A program made the translations under genes and the position numbers. From Tardibacter chloracetimidivorans (lineage in GTDB: Bacteria; Pseudomonadota; Alphaproteobacteria; Sphingomonadales; Sphingomonadaceae): a stretch of DNA of 64,000 nt. Positions 34,018 through 42,757 of this stretch are shown here, in pieces. Location: positions 2,529,501-2,593,500 of the forward strand of contig NZ_CP018221.1 in the NCBI RefSeq assembly GCF_001890385.1, in the 5' to 3' direction. The notes beneath the pieces were generated by a model. The model was given only the letters and a program-made list of their open reading frames with translations, ran no database searches and was not told the origin of the DNA. Numbering within the stretch: the first letter of the stretch is position 1; every line of letters begins with the position of its first letter.

Positions 34018-34524
34018 CTAGAGAAGCGGGTCGCGCCCCGAGCCGAATTGCGAGCGACGCTGGAGGACCGCCGTGATCTCGGTGACCATCCGCTTGATGA
34101 CCGCCGACTGGAAATAGGTGCCCCACTCGCTGCGGATTTCGCTGCCGTCCATGCCCTCGAGCTCCTGAAGAGCCTCGACGAGCCGGTGGGGCAGACCTTT
34201 GAACAAGGTGCTCAGCATCGCCACGAGTGCGGTGAAGCGATCGTCCTGCACGAGCTCCATCTCGCGGGTCATCTCGACGCTGATGACTGCCTGCATGAGG
34301 TCGATGTTAAGGGCCCTGAGGATCGCCTGGAATTCCGGCAAGGTCATCGAGGCGCGCTTCTCCGGGTCCCGGTGAAGGATCGTGCCGAGCCTGCTCTTCT
34401 TGATACCTGAGCGCAGCGCCATCGTCCGGATGCCGATGTCGTTGGCCTCCATCGCGCGCATGATCATCGGCACATAGTCGGCCGCTGCTTCAGCTTCTGC
34501 CTCGAGGGGCAGCTCCTGCTCCAT
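34018..34524 (-). CDS. XRE-like helix-turn-helix regulator
   Basis: A 168-residue protein from ATG 34524. An HTH is visible at about residues 20-75 (AMEANDIGIRTMALRSGIKK, SRLGTILHRDPEKRASMTLP), with the rest helical (DRFTALVAMLSTLFKGLPHR). It sits between the lytic transglycosylase and the tra pilin genes and is on the opposite strand, a common position for a transfer regulator. Target unknown; the inverted repeats at 35247-35325 are candidates. Confidence 0.6.
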   Translation of the reverse strand: MEQELPLEAEAEAAADYVPMIMRAMEANDIGIRTMALRSGIKKSRLGTILHRDPEKRASMTLPEFQAILRALNIDLMQAVISVEMTREMELVQDDRFTALVAMLSTLFKGLPHRLVEALQELEGMDGSEIRSEWGTYFQSAVIKRMVTEITAVLQRRSQFGSGRDPLL

Positions 34525-34648
34525 TCGATTCGTAAGCGATGACACTTTTCGCCCCCGCAGTCCTTTTTGCGGACAGAGCGACACAATCAAACCTTATCGA
34601 TCTTGGCAAGCCCTTCGAGAAAAGCCCGCGCACCCCTCACAACCGAAT

Positions 34649-35104
34649 TTATCTAATTCGCACAACCTTTTCGCCCTCGTCACGACCACGCCCGCGCGCG
34701 CCTTTTGGCGGCTTTTGCTCGTCGATTCCGATCTTGCTCAACAGCTTGGCGGTGCCCTGCTCGACCACATAATCGAACAGCAGCATGGAGATAGCGTCGC
34801 CGACCGTCAGGGCCGATCCGAGATGCTTTTCGAGTCGCCGCTTGGCCTCCGTCAGGCTTTCCGCGCTCGTCTTCGTGATGCTTAGATGGATGCGGATCGG
34901 GCCCTTGGTCGGCACCTTCTCGAGGTGCTTGCGCAGCGTTTCCACGTCGTGCTGCTCGATCGCGCCTGCGGCGCCGGCGGTGGCGCGCGCGTTCACGAGG
35001 TTCCCGAGCGACTGGTAGCGCCGTGTCTGATTGGAGTGAATCCGCAGACTCTCGGTGGTCAGCCGAAACAGATACTCGGATACGTCGAGGGTGTACCCCC
35101 GCAT
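34649..35104 (-). CDS. plasmid protein of unknown function, divergent from tra operon
   Basis: A 151-residue basic protein from ATG 35104 (MRGYTLDVSEYLFRLTTESL). It is helical (SLTEAKRRLEKHLGSALTVG) and has a Lys/Arg-rich tail (QKPPKGARGRGRDEGEKVVR). It is divergent from the pilin gene across a 380-bp control region. Could be DNA-binding. No family recognised. Confidence 0.55.
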   Translation of the reverse strand: MRGYTLDVSEYLFRLTTESLRIHSNQTRRYQSLGNLVNARATAGAAGAIEQHDVETLRKHLEKVPTKGPIRIHLSITKTSAESLTEAKRRLEKHLGSALTVGDAISMLLFDYVVEQGTAKLLSKIGIDEQKPPKGARGRGRDEGEKVVRIR

Positions 35105-35246
35105 TGCCTGCCCGCCCATTCCCGCATGTCCTTGCTTGCCTGGCTTCGGCTGAAGTCGCCAAGGTGAAGTGACATCGCCCTATACGACTCGTCCGGGGCG
35201 AGCCAAGTGTACCCGCACAGGGACTTGCCCGCAAAGCCGGACCTGG

Positions 35247-35325
35247 GTCCGCAACCGCGGACAGCGCGCCTGAAAGCCGGGACAAGGTGTCCGCGAATCA
35301 AGATGAAGAATCGTTGTTCGCGGAC
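35247..35325. promoter_or_regulatory. repeated GTCCGC/GCGGAC dyads in the tra control region
   Basis: GTCCGC-AACC-GCGGAC (35247-35262) and GTCCGCGAA (35289-35297) with TTCGCGGAC (35317-35325) are perfect dyads sharing one half-site. They lie in the 380-bp gap between the divergent gene at 35104 and the pilin at 35485. Likely operators. The rest of the gap shows nothing else recognised. Confidence 0.55.
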
Positions 35326-35484
35326 GATGTTTGGCTCTGCCGAAGGTTCTTTAGGCACGGCCGCTAGATAAATCCGCCGAGAGCCCGGCGGTTCCAACAA
35401 AAGCCGGTTGTAGCGAAAGTCGTTGGGGACCCACCCTTCAATTGGGCGCGGAGGTGCCGCGTCTCCATCGAAGGGAAAACTCTT

Positions 35485-35805
35485 ATGCAGTCTCTGCTGA
35501 ATCGGAGCGGGCGCATGGAGATGGCGATCCTCGCCCTCGCTGTGATGCTGTTCGCGCTCCTGTGGTTCGCCGGGCCGGCCTTTGCCGGGGCGGATACCAC
35601 GTTCGACACGGCCCTCACGAAGTTCACCGACTTTCTCGAGGGGTCGGGCGGCAAGGTCATTACCGTGCTGTCGCTCGCCGGCGGCATCGTGGCGCTCGCC
35701 TCGGGCCGCTTCTCCATGGGTCAGATCGCCATTCCGGTCGGCGTCGGTGTCGGCGCCGGCACGGGCATTCCGATCGTCACCTCGACGGTGACGGCGACGA
35801 TCTAA
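35485..35805 (+). CDS. TrbC/VirB2-like conjugative pilin
   Basis: A 106-residue protein: a signal region (MEMAILALAVMLFALLWFAG ending PAFAGA), a short polar part (DTTFDTALTKFTDFLEGSGG), then two hydrophobic segments separated by a short loop (KVITVLSLAGGIVALASG, IAIPVGVGVGAGTGIPIVTS). This is the layout of VirB2/TrbC/TraA pilins. It precedes TraL and TraE, the usual F-type order. Confidence 0.8.
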   Translation: MQSLLNRSGRMEMAILALAVMLFALLWFAGPAFAGADTTFDTALTKFTDFLEGSGGKVITVLSLAGGIVALASGRFSMGQIAIPVGVGVGAGTGIPIVTSTVTATI

Positions 35806-35866
35806 CGCAACGAGCCTGGCGCGTCGGGGTGGCAGCCTCGGCGCCGCACAGGGGGAGGGTGGTGCA

Positions 35867-36157
35867 ATGGCCGCAGACAAGTACGCGATCCCATCTCATC
35901 TGGACGATCCAGAACTGATCGGGCTGTGGACGCTGGATGAGTTCCTGGCGATGGTTACGCCATTCGTCTGGGGGATCATGACCCAGCACATCGTCATCGG
36001 AACGGCGTTGGCATTCGCCGGCTGGTGGGGATTGAAAAAGGCAAAAGCGGGTCGTGCCGCGTCTTGGCTGCTCCATCTGGCCTATTGGCATCTTCCGGCC
36101 GGCTTCACCGGCCTGAGGGCCACGCCACCCTCTTATCTCCGACTGATGGCGGGCTGA
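35867..36157 (+). CDS. traL: type IV conjugative transfer protein TraL
   Basis: A 96-residue protein. YAIPSHLDDPELIGLWTLDE is the typical TraL opening (xIPxxLDxPxxixxwtxDE), followed by a hydrophobic segment and the end WHLPAGFTGLRATPPSYLRL. TraL is a small inner-membrane part of F-type type IV secretion. It lies between pilin and traE, separated from traE by one base. Confidence 0.88.
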   Translation: MAADKYAIPSHLDDPELIGLWTLDEFLAMVTPFVWGIMTQHIVIGTALAFAGWWGLKKAKAGRAASWLLHLAYWHLPAGFTGLRATPPSYLRLMAG

Positions 36158-36158
36158 G

Positions 36159-36301
36159 ATGGACCTCGCATTCAGCCACGCAAGCAACCAGCGGGTTCTT
36201 CGCCAGCGCAACTTCCTGGTCGTGGTCGCAGGCGCGCTTGCGGCGATAACAGCGCTGCTGCTCGCCTTCGGCATCTCGCGAGACCGCGAGATCGTCCTCC
36301 A
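36159..36301 (+). pseudogene. traE: TraE, N-terminal fragment cut by IS21
   Basis: ATG 36159 opens MDLAFSHASNQRVLRQRNFL, then a membrane segment (VVVAGALAAITALLLAFGIS) and DREIVLH before the IS21 end at 36302. Complete TraE is near 190-200 residues. The rest of the protein and the following F-type genes (traK, traB and onwards) are not in this window. Confidence 0.75.
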
Positions 36302-36504
36302 TGTCAATCGGCCCGGAAAACTGACCCCCTATCGGCGTCCAAAAGTGACCCCCTTGGAATTGGCAGTTCGAGTTGTCCCGGTAGTCCATAGGAGGGACCC
36401 GCGGTCGACGCCGCGCGCCGTCAGGAGCGCAGGCGGCGGCGACCGTGGGAGGTACCTGTGGACCCACCGGGTCAACTCGGGGGATGGGGGTCCGGGGGAA
36501 GGGG

Positions 36505-37239
36505 TCAGGCGGCTTCGCGTGTCTTGAAGCGCCAGCTCTCGTTGCCGGTCTCGACAATGTCGCAGTGGTGAGTGAGGCGGTCGAGCAGCGCGGTCGTCAT
36601 CTTGGCATCGCCAAAGACGGACGGCCATTCGCCAAAGGCCAGGTTGGTAGTGACGATGACGGAGCTCTGCTCATAGAGCCGGCTGACCAGGTGGAACAGC
36701 AGCTGCCCCCCGGACATCGCAAAGGGCAGGTATCCGAGCTCATCGAGGATGACCAGGTCGAGGCGCGACAGGTGGTCGGCGATACGCCCTGGTCTGCCAG
36801 CCCTGGTCTCGGCCTCGAGGCGGTTCACCAGGTCGACGGTGTTGTAGAAGCGGACCCTGGCGCCGGCGCGGACGCAGGCCCGCCCTATGCCAATGGCGAG
36901 ATGGGTCTTGCCGGTGCCGGTCCCTCCGACCAGCACGACATTGCGCTGGGCTTCGAGAAAGGCCCCACTGCCGAGTTCGCGCACCAATCCCTCGTTGATG
37001 GGCGTTCCGGTGAAATCGAAGTCGGCCAGTTCCTTGGCCAACGGCAGCTTGGCGATGGTCATCTGATATTTGATGGAGCGAGCGTGCTTCTCGTCGATCT
37101 CCGCCTTGAGCAGATCCCCGACGACCCGCTGAGCGCTATGCTGCCGCTTCACCGCATCGGCGATGACCTCGTCATAGGCATGGCGCATGCCGGCAAGCTT
37201 CAACGTTCCCATCATCTCCAATATGTCGTGGCGTTCCAT
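36505..37239 (-). CDS. istB: IS21 helper ATPase IstB, copy 1
   Basis: A 244-residue AAA+ protein with Walker A in [20 protein letters not shown] and Walker B in [12 protein letters not shown]. IstB assembles with IstA for transposition. The gene starts inside the end of istA. Identical to 48722-49456. Confidence 0.93.
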   Translation of the reverse strand: MERHDILEMMGTLKLAGMRHAYDEVIADAVKRQHSAQRVVGDLLKAEIDEKHARSIKYQMTIAKLPLAKELADFDFTGTPINEGLVRELGSGAFLEAQRNVVLVGGTGTGKTHLAIGIGRACVRAGARVRFYNTVDLVNRLEAETRAGRPGRIADHLSRLDLVILDELGYLPFAMSGGQLLFHLVSRLYEQSSVIVTTNLAFGEWPSVFGDAKMTTALLDRLTHHCDIVETGNESWRFKTREAA

Positions 37240-38737
37240 GGTGGCTCCTCAGGCTGTCATAGCGGGCACAGTCGGCGGCGGGCTCGTGGCGCAGCCGGAG
37301 CGCGTCGGGCGTCGTGATGTTGGCGGGTGGCGGCAGCTCGCGCTGGCGTGTCAGGATATTGAGCACCACGTCCCGGCTGACAGGGCCGCCCGCCAGCGCC
37401 TCGGCGCAGGCCGCTTCGACCGCCTCCAGCCCATCGGTCGTCACCGCGGCCAGGATGCCGACCATCTGACGGTCACCATCGCTATGGGCCGACAGGCGCC
37501 GCCTTATCCGTCCCAGCGCGGCGGGCAGCTCCCAGTCCTTGAACGGAGCGCCGTTTCTCAGCGCGCCAGGCTTGCGGGCCAGCACCGGCACATAATGCCA
37601 GGGGTCATAGATGGTCTGGTCGCGCCCGAACCGGCGGGCATGCTCGCCCACCACCTCACCGTCCTGCCGGATAACGATGCGCTGGGCATAGGCGTGGACC
37701 TCGACCGGGCGCCCGAGCGCCTTCGCATGGACTGAATATTTGTTGTGGTCGAAGCGGACCAGCAGGGTCCTCGAAACCGACGCCGGCAGCGCATGAAAGC
37801 CATCGAACGGCCCCCGGTAGGCTATCAGCGCCGGACGGTCAGCCCCCTCAAATATCTCCCAGACGGTCCGGTCCTTGATCTCCGGGTGGAGCGCCCGCCT
37901 GGCATGGGCGACACAGCGGTCGAGCAGCCAGGCATTGAGCTCGTCATAGCTCTTGAAGCGCAGACGCGGCGTGAAGAAGCGCTCGCGCACCAGACCGACC
38001 TGGTTCTCGACCTGGCCCTTCTCCCAGCCCGACGCCGGTGTGCATGCCACCGGCTCGACCAGATAATGCCCGCACATCTGTTGGAAGCGCCGGTTGTACT
38101 GCCGCTCGCGGCCAAGGAAGATGGCGTCCACCGCCGTCTTCATATTGTCGTAGATGCCGCGCTGGCAGGCGCCGCCGAAGAAGGCGAACGCCCTGTCATG
38201 GGCATCGAACACCATCTCCTGGCTCTCGCGGGGATAGGCCCGCACGAAGAACATCCTGCTGTGGCAGAGCCGCATGTGCGCGACCTTCACCGTAGTCGTC
38301 ACACCCGCCAGCACGACGACCTCGTGGCTCCAGTCGAACTGATAGGCTTCCCCCGGCGCGAAGCTCAGCGGCACGAACGCCGCCGCCGTCATCGCCGACC
38401 GCTCGCGCTGCCAGCCCGCCGCATAGCGACGAACCGCGTCATAGCCGCCGCGATAGCCGAGCCCCTGGAGTTCTTCGTAAATCCGTATCAGCGTCAGCCG
38501 CTCACGGCGCTGCTTGCGCTCGTTGCTCTCCAGCAGCCGCTCGAGGTCCGCAGACCACGGCCCCAGCTTGGGCAGCGGCTGCACCGCGCGCTCATAGGTG
38601 AAGTCCGTTCGCTCCGACCGCACCACCTTGCGCACCGTGTTCCGAGACACCCCAAGGTCCCGGACGATTTCCTTGATGGTCTTGCCCTTGACGAAATATT
38701 CGCGCCGGATCCGCGCCACCGTCTCCACGACCAGCAT
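37172..38737 (-). CDS. istA: IS21 transposase IstA, copy 1
   Basis: An N-terminal HTH ([20 protein letters not shown]) is followed by an rve catalytic core: [15 protein letters not shown] with the first Asp, [14 protein letters not shown] with the second, and the Glu in [22 protein letters not shown] 38737 has GGGGAGA just upstream; GTG 38758 would add 7 residues. Identical to 47224-48789. Confidence 0.93.
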   Translation of the reverse strand: MLVVETVARIRREYFVKGKTIKEIVRDLGVSRNTVRKVVRSERTDFTYERAVQPLPKLGPWSADLERLLESNERKQRRERLTLIRIYEELQGLGYRGGYDAVRRYAAGWQRERSAMTAAAFVPLSFAPGEAYQFDWSHEVVVLAGVTTTVKVAHMRLCHSRMFFVRAYPRESQEMVFDAHDRAFAFFGGACQRGIYDNMKTAVDAIFLGRERQYNRRFQQMCGHYLVEPVACTPASGWEKGQVENQVGLVRERFFTPRLRFKSYDELNAWLLDRCVAHARRALHPEIKDRTVWEIFEGADRPALIAYRGPFDGFHALPASVSRTLLVRFDHNKYSVHAKALGRPVEVHAYAQRIVIRQDGEVVGEHARRFGRDQTIYDPWHYVPVLARKPGALRNGAPFKDWELPAALGRIRRRLSAHSDGDRQMVGILAAVTTDGLEAVEAACAEALAGGPVSRDVVLNILTRQRELPPPANITTPDALRLRHEPAADCARYDSLRSHHGTPRHIGDDGNVEACRHAPCL

Positions 38738-38850
38738 TCTCCCCGACCGCCCTCGCACAAAAGCGACGAGCGTGAACCACGTCAGTTCAGGGGGTCAATT
38801 TTGGAAGCCGATCCGCCCTCAACGGGGTCAATATTCCACGCCGATTCACA

Positions 38851-39903
38851 CCCCAGGATCACCGGCTCGCCGGTGATTAGCCCGATGATGAGAACGGCCG
38901 GCACGGTGAGACCGACCGTAGAGGCGGCCGCGCCCAGGCAGAGGTTGATCGCCCGGGTGAGCTCGTTGCGCGCCACGGCTTTCAAGGCGGAGATGCCCTC
39001 GGGCGTAAATACGATCATCGCGACGACAATGCCCGCGAGCGGAGCCGGCGCCCCAAGGTGCGAGATGCCGGCGTCGAGCTGCTTGGCGAGGCTCTTGGAC
39101 AGCAGTATGATCGGCAGCAGGTTGAGCAGCAGGAACAGGACGCTCTTTCCCGTCGAGACGGCGATCGCGTCTGTTCCGGATGAAGCCGCGACTGGCGGGA
39201 GCGGATCGACGCCATCCGCCGGGCGGAAGAAGCCCTTGTGCCGTCCGGTCTGGAGCCACAGGAAAAGCCCGTAGAGCAGGACAGTGAAGGCTGAGAAGCA
39301 CAGCGCCTGTAGAAGCGAGAGCCGGCCGTGCGCTGCAGAGAGCGTGAAGTTCGGCAGCACCAGAGCGATCAGCGAGAGCGGAATGATCAGCGCGAGATAG
39401 GAGGTCGCGCCCTCAAGGTTGAAGCTCTGCTGGCGGTGGCGGATGCCGCCAACGAGCAGGCCAAGACCGACGACGCCGTTGAGGACGATCATCAGCACGG
39501 CGAACATCGTGTCGCGACCGAGCGTCGGGACGTGCGACCCGCTCAGCATGACCGCGCCGACCAGCACCACCTCAATGATCACGATCGAGAGCGTTAGCAC
39601 CAGCGTGCCAATCGGCTCGCCGAGGCGGTGAGCCAGCTTCTCCGCCTCGGCGACAACCCCGAACGCGCACCAGATGATTACGCCCAGCAGCCATAGAAAG
39701 ACGAGTGGGCCCAGCGCGGATTGATGCAGCTGAACCTTGCCGATCCCGCTGGGGGACAGGAAAACGGCTACGGCGCTCCACCCAGCCGCGAGGCGGAGAG
39801 TCACAGCGGTTGCCGCTGAGGGCACCGCCCAGCGCGACCGCGCGAACGGGGCGCTATCCGACAGACGCGGTCCGATGCTGGCGCTGCACCTGTGCAATCG
39901 CAT
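38851..39903 (-). CDS. CaxA/ChaA-like calcium:proton antiporter, C-terminus lost
   Basis: A cation/H+ exchanger with about ten membrane segments. Family signatures are the acidic helix EAEKLAHRLGEPIGTLVLTL with IIEVVLVGAVMLSG, and the repeat IVFTPEGISALKAVARNELT. The IS21 element cuts the gene after TGEPVILG, removing the last segment or two, and the frame then runs on into the element. ATG 39903 is a tentative start that overlaps the small gene at 39854-40036. Confidence 0.75.
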
Positions 39904-40036
39904 CGACCAGTTTCGAGTAGCGATAGGGTCCAACTTCGAAAAATTCGGCGGCCACGCGCGTGATACCGAGCTCGGCCAGTTCGCTGTCCGACAGCTCCGT
40001 TGGCGCGGGAGGCACTAGGACGCTGGGTTCGCTCAT
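39854..40036 (-). CDS. small protein overlapping the antiporter start
   Basis: A 60-residue protein: MSEPSVLVPPAPTELSDSEL, AELGITRVAAEFFEVGPYRY and SKLVDAIAQVQRQ. The helical later part looks like a real small protein. No family name known. It is upstream of and overlapping the antiporter gene. Confidence 0.5.
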   Translation of the reverse strand: MSEPSVLVPPAPTELSDSELAELGITRVAAEFFEVGPYRYSKLVDAIAQVQRQHRTASVG

Positions 40037-40359
40037 GCTTCTTCATCCTCGGAGTGAGCGGGAGCGCGACGCGTCTCTCAGTCGCTTCGTTGCTCGTGAG
40101 GGCGGAGCGATAAGGCCTATATGGGGGTTCGGCGGCGCGGAACCATGACAATGCTCGCATGGACTCCGTCGCGGAAACTATTCGTCGCCTCACCTTTCAG
40201 AACCCGGCCGCGATCACCACCTATCACCGTGATCGTCGCCTGCGATGGATCGGGGCAGCTCCAGCCTCCCTCATCCCTCTCATGCTTCATCACCCGGCGC
40301 GCAGTCTCCGCGCCCCGAGGCACCGCGGGGTTCGCCCGCCGGCGAAGAAAGGCTTTCGG
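40037..40359. other. leader and promoter region of a small gene
   Basis: No gene supported. It contains the segment 40234-40290, which resembles the leader of the cold-shock gene at 42111-42168, and the promoter regions of the divergent genes at 40036 and 40360. Confidence 0.4.
40234..40290 (+). repeat. leader repeat shared with the cold-shock gene
   Basis: GTCGCCTGCGATGGAT ... CTCCC ... TCCCTCTC ... GCTTCA matches 42111-42168 (GTCGCCTGCGACGGAT ... CTCCC ... TCCCTTTC ... GCTTCA) over about 57 bp. Both copies end 50-70 bases before a small gene's start codon. Confidence 0.5.
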
Positions 40360-40572
40360 ATGTCACGCGCCATCAACATCGACGCTACGCAGGACCACGT
40401 GGAGCGGACCTGCGCCGAGCACAGGATGGCAATCAGTTCGATCGAACCACTGCATCCTAGCGGCACTCGCGTCGTCATGAAGAACGTCGCGGCGGCCCAG
40501 ACGATTGCTGACGCTTATGCAGGTAAAGTTATCGCTGGCACGGTCAGTCGCATGCCACGCCGGGCGCGATGA
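40360..40572 (+). CDS. small hypothetical protein, 70 residues
   Basis: ATG 40360 opens MSRAINIDATQDHVERTCAE, then HRMAISSIEPLHPSGTRVVM and VAAAQTIADAYAGKVIAG. It is compact and protein-like, with a possible alpha/beta fold. It is the first of seven tiny genes on the plus strand up to 42737. Function unknown. Confidence 0.6.
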   Translation: MSRAINIDATQDHVERTCAEHRMAISSIEPLHPSGTRVVMKNVAAAQTIADAYAGKVIAGTVSRMPRRAR

Positions 40573-40736
40573 AGGGAGCTCCTGATGCCCTCGCTACCCG
40601 TCAGATTCAAAGTAGGCGGTGTTGATTAGGCGCTTCTCCCGGCACGTGTTACAAGCTCCTATCGCTGGCAGATGTCCCTGAGCTCGCCAGCGCCTGAGAG
40701 ACACATGCGCTCCCGCTTGATGCCGGAGCACATTCT

Positions 40737-40889
40737 ATGCCCCTCGACTATCTTCTTCACCGTCAGCAGGTCGAAATGACGCGAGCTGATGCGGCTGCCT
40801 GTGTCGCCTCACGTCATGCCCATCGCCAGATGGCTCGCCTCTACGCGGCGGAACTTGAGCGATCCGCGCCGCTGGCTGCGGCCCGCTAG
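40737..40889 (+). CDS. very small hypothetical protein, 50 residues
   Basis: ATG 40737 encodes MPLDYLLHRQQVEMTRADAA, ACVASRHAHRQMARLYAAEL and ERSAPLAAAR, then TAG. The regular helical, Ala/Arg/Glu-rich sequence resembles short proteins I have seen in sphingomonad genomes. No strong ribosome binding site. Function unknown. Confidence 0.5.
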   Translation: MPLDYLLHRQQVEMTRADAAACVASRHAHRQMARLYAAELERSAPLAAAR

Positions 40890-41040
40890 CTTCTTCGGCG
40901 CTCGCCAAGTGAGACTGGCCCGCTCGGCTACGCCCCGACTGCCACAAGTTGGTTGGCTCCTCCAAAGCGGACGGCAGGGCCCTAGCCAATCTACCTGGCC
41001 CGGCAGCGCCAGCGCCATCTCCGCTCAAGGAAACGATCTC

Positions 41041-41253
41041 ATGATCCACAACAACGACAACAGCTCGCGCGCCATAGAGGCTAAGCGCCACTCGCTGCAG
41101 GAGGCAGTAATCCGCCGCCACTCCCGTGTGTTGGACGACTTCCAGACCGGAAAGCTCGATCCGGCGCGCGGCGGCATGGCGCACCTCATGCGCATATTTC
41201 GACAGGCAGAGGGACGCTTGGCCGCCTTCAACGAGGCGCATCCGACGGAATAG
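41041..41253 (+). CDS. small hypothetical protein, 70 residues
   Basis: ATG 41041 follows AAGGAAACGATCTC. Sequence MIHNNDNSSRAIEAKRHSLQ, EAVIRRHSRVLDDFQTGKLD, then GMAHLMRIFRQAEGRLAAFN. It is predicted to be helical. Part of the small-gene run. Function unknown. Confidence 0.6.
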   Translation: MIHNNDNSSRAIEAKRHSLQEAVIRRHSRVLDDFQTGKLDPARGGMAHLMRIFRQAEGRLAAFNEAHPTE

Positions 41254-41313
41254 CCGGCGCCGCCACGAGAACTGATGCTGTACCGCTCAGATCAGCAGAA
41301 TGGAGATTGTTCG

Positions 41314-41433
41314 ATGTCTAAGGGTCAGAAGGGTAACAAGGAAGCACGCAAGCCCAAGAAGGCTGGTCCCCCTAAGCAGAATGCGTCGAATCCATCCACA
41401 AAGGGCACGCCTGCTGCCGTGAAAAGCAGCTAA
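41314..41433 (+). CDS. very small Lys-rich protein, 39 residues
   Basis: ATG 41314 after TGGAGATTGT gives MSKGQKGNKEARKPKKAGPP and KQNASNPSTKGTPAAVKSS. The highly basic, disordered sequence is of a type common as a tiny conserved protein in proteobacteria. Function unknown, possibly nucleic-acid binding. Confidence 0.6.
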   Translation: MSKGQKGNKEARKPKKAGPPKQNASNPSTKGTPAAVKSS

Positions 41434-41437
41434 GCCT

Positions 41438-41680
41438 TTGAGCGACGAGATGCGTATCCCGTGGGCGTCCAATGCCCGCCTGATCGAAGCAGGGGGACCG
41501 GGAGCCCAAGTTGGCACGCTGCGGGGGTGTGTTCGAGCTTGGAGCTTCCTGGAGGCCGAGCGGCAGTCGGTTGCTCGGATCGAGTGTGCTGACGCAGTGC
41601 AACTCTCAAATTGGGAAGAAGCGGTCGTTCTGGTCGGTTCAAAGCGGATCGCCGAACTGCTGACGCGAATCGGCTGGTGA
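41438..41680 (+). CDS. small hypothetical protein, 80 residues
   Basis: Frame opens with TTG 41438 or ATG 41450: MRIPWASNARLIEAGGPGAQ, FLEAERQSVARIECADAVQL, EEAVVLVGSKRIAELLTRIG. It starts five bases after the previous stop, so cotranslation is likely. No family recognised. Confidence 0.45.
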   Translation: MSDEMRIPWASNARLIEAGGPGAQVGTLRGCVRAWSFLEAERQSVARIECADAVQLSNWEEAVVLVGSKRIAELLTRIGW

Positions 41681-41697
41681 ACGGTTCATTCGACAAG

Positions 41698-41889
41698 ATG
41701 GGTCACGAAGCCATGACAGCAAAAAGCGGGCGGATCGTGGCGATCGGCCTGCTCGCCGGCAGCGATCTGGACGTTCTTGGGGCAGGGATCCGCCGCGTCT
41801 ACTCCCTGCAGGAGGGCACTGACTTCGCCGCGCTACTTGCAACGATCGATCAAGCGGAGGCGAGGGGCGGAAAGACTGAAGAGGACTAA
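41698..41889 (+). CDS. small hypothetical protein, 63 residues
   Basis: ATG 41698 or 41713. Sequence MTAKSGRIVAIGLLAGSDLD, GAGIRRVYSLQEGTDFAALL, TIDQAEARGGKTEED. It follows the previous small gene by 17 bases. Function unknown. Confidence 0.45.
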   Translation: MGHEAMTAKSGRIVAIGLLAGSDLDVLGAGIRRVYSLQEGTDFAALLATIDQAEARGGKTEED

Positions 41890-42216
41890 CTCGCCATCCG
41901 CGGATCCGGTCGAAGCTTTCGCTCGCGATGTATCGAGGAGGTTCAGCCGGTAAAGGGCGATGCGTACCAACTTGAGAGGAAGAAAAGTCGCTCAATCCAA
42001 TTTGAACGTGGATTGCGATCTCTCCAAACTGCGCCGGCGACCAAACTTCGACTCAGCAGCTGGCGTTTCTCAGGGAGGTCCCCTATATGGGTTCAGCTGA
42101 ACGTCGCCTGCGACGGATATTGGGCCGCTCAGGCTCCCCTTGTCCCTTTCTAGCTTCAAGACGCCGAGATGCGCCGCCTTGGCGCATGCTCGACACCATG
42201 GGACGAGGAAATCCTC
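41890..42216. other. long leader region of the cold-shock gene
   Basis: No gene supported. It carries the leader repeat 42111-42168, shared with 40234-40290. Long untranslated leaders are usual for cold-shock genes, where they act as temperature-sensitive RNA; that role here is inference. Confidence 0.45.
42111..42168 (+). repeat. leader repeat of the cold-shock gene
   Basis: Second copy of the 57-bp segment described at 40234-40290, placed about 50 bases before the cold-shock start codon. Confidence 0.5.
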
Positions 42217-42423
42217 ATGATCACCGGCACCGTGAAATTCTTCAATGCCGACAAGGGCTATGGCTTCATCGCGCCTGAGACCGGCGGTGACGACGCTTTC
42301 GTTCACATCACGGCAGTGGAGCGTGCTGGCCTGCGCACGCTCAACAAGGACCAGCGCGTGAGCTACGAGCTGGAGACCGACCGTCGCGGCAAGACGTCCG
42401 CTGTGAACCTGCAGGACGCCTGA
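42217..42423 (+). CDS. cspA: cold-shock domain protein
   Basis: A 68-residue CSD protein: TGTVKFFNADKGYGFIAPET contains RNP1 (KGYGFI), and DDAFVHITAVERAGL contains RNP2 (VHI). It is a single domain of normal length and binds single-stranded nucleic acid. ATG 42217 has a GAGGAAAT binding site upstream. The long leader suggests post-transcriptional control. Confidence 0.93.
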   Translation: MITGTVKFFNADKGYGFIAPETGGDDAFVHITAVERAGLRTLNKDQRVSYELETDRRGKTSAVNLQDA

Positions 42424-42527
42424 TTGAGTGTGGCGGATGCTCGGGTGTCCGCCACGTCTTCTGTGAGCCAATGCTCCAGTTGAGTTCAGCTGAGGCGGCA
42501 GAGCCGCCGACCGCGCGGGAGACAACT

Positions 42528-42737
42528 ATGTCGAGACCCACGATCGCACCGTTTCTGATCGCGAAAGATGAGGAAGGCCAGTTCCGGATCACGGTCCGTC
42601 AAACGCGCTTCAACTCACAGAATTATCCGATCGTCACATCGACACTGCAGCCTGAGACGTTCAGGAGCGCTACGGCAGCTCGAACGCATGCGAAGCAGCA
42701 GTTCGGCGCAGCGCCCGGTGAATTCGCATCCAAGTAG
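42528..42737 (+). CDS. small hypothetical protein, 69 residues
   Basis: ATG 42528 gives MSRPTIAPFLIAKDEEGQFR, ITVRQTRFNSQNYPIVTSTL, and TAARTHAKQQFGAAPGEFAS. Predicted beta-rich then helical. It may be cotranscribed with the cold-shock gene. Function unknown. Confidence 0.55.
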   Translation: MSRPTIAPFLIAKDEEGQFRITVRQTRFNSQNYPIVTSTLQPETFRSATAARTHAKQQFGAAPGEFASK

Positions 42738-42757
42738 CACCGGAGCCGTCAGGCATT

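Larger units (their letters stand above)
36302..38850 (-). mobile_element. IS21-family element, copy 1
   Basis: A 2549-bp element with ends TGTCAATCGG (36302) and CCGATTCACA (ending 38850), containing istB and istA on the minus strand. It is the reverse complement of 47111-49659. It joins a truncated traE to a truncated antiporter gene. The flanks (ctcca / ccccag) show no target duplication. Confidence 0.88.

Noticed and set aside
37745-39274. 509-residue plus-strand frame across istA
   Set aside because: Antisense to the IS21 transposase; it repeats identically at the second IS21 copy except where it leaves the element.
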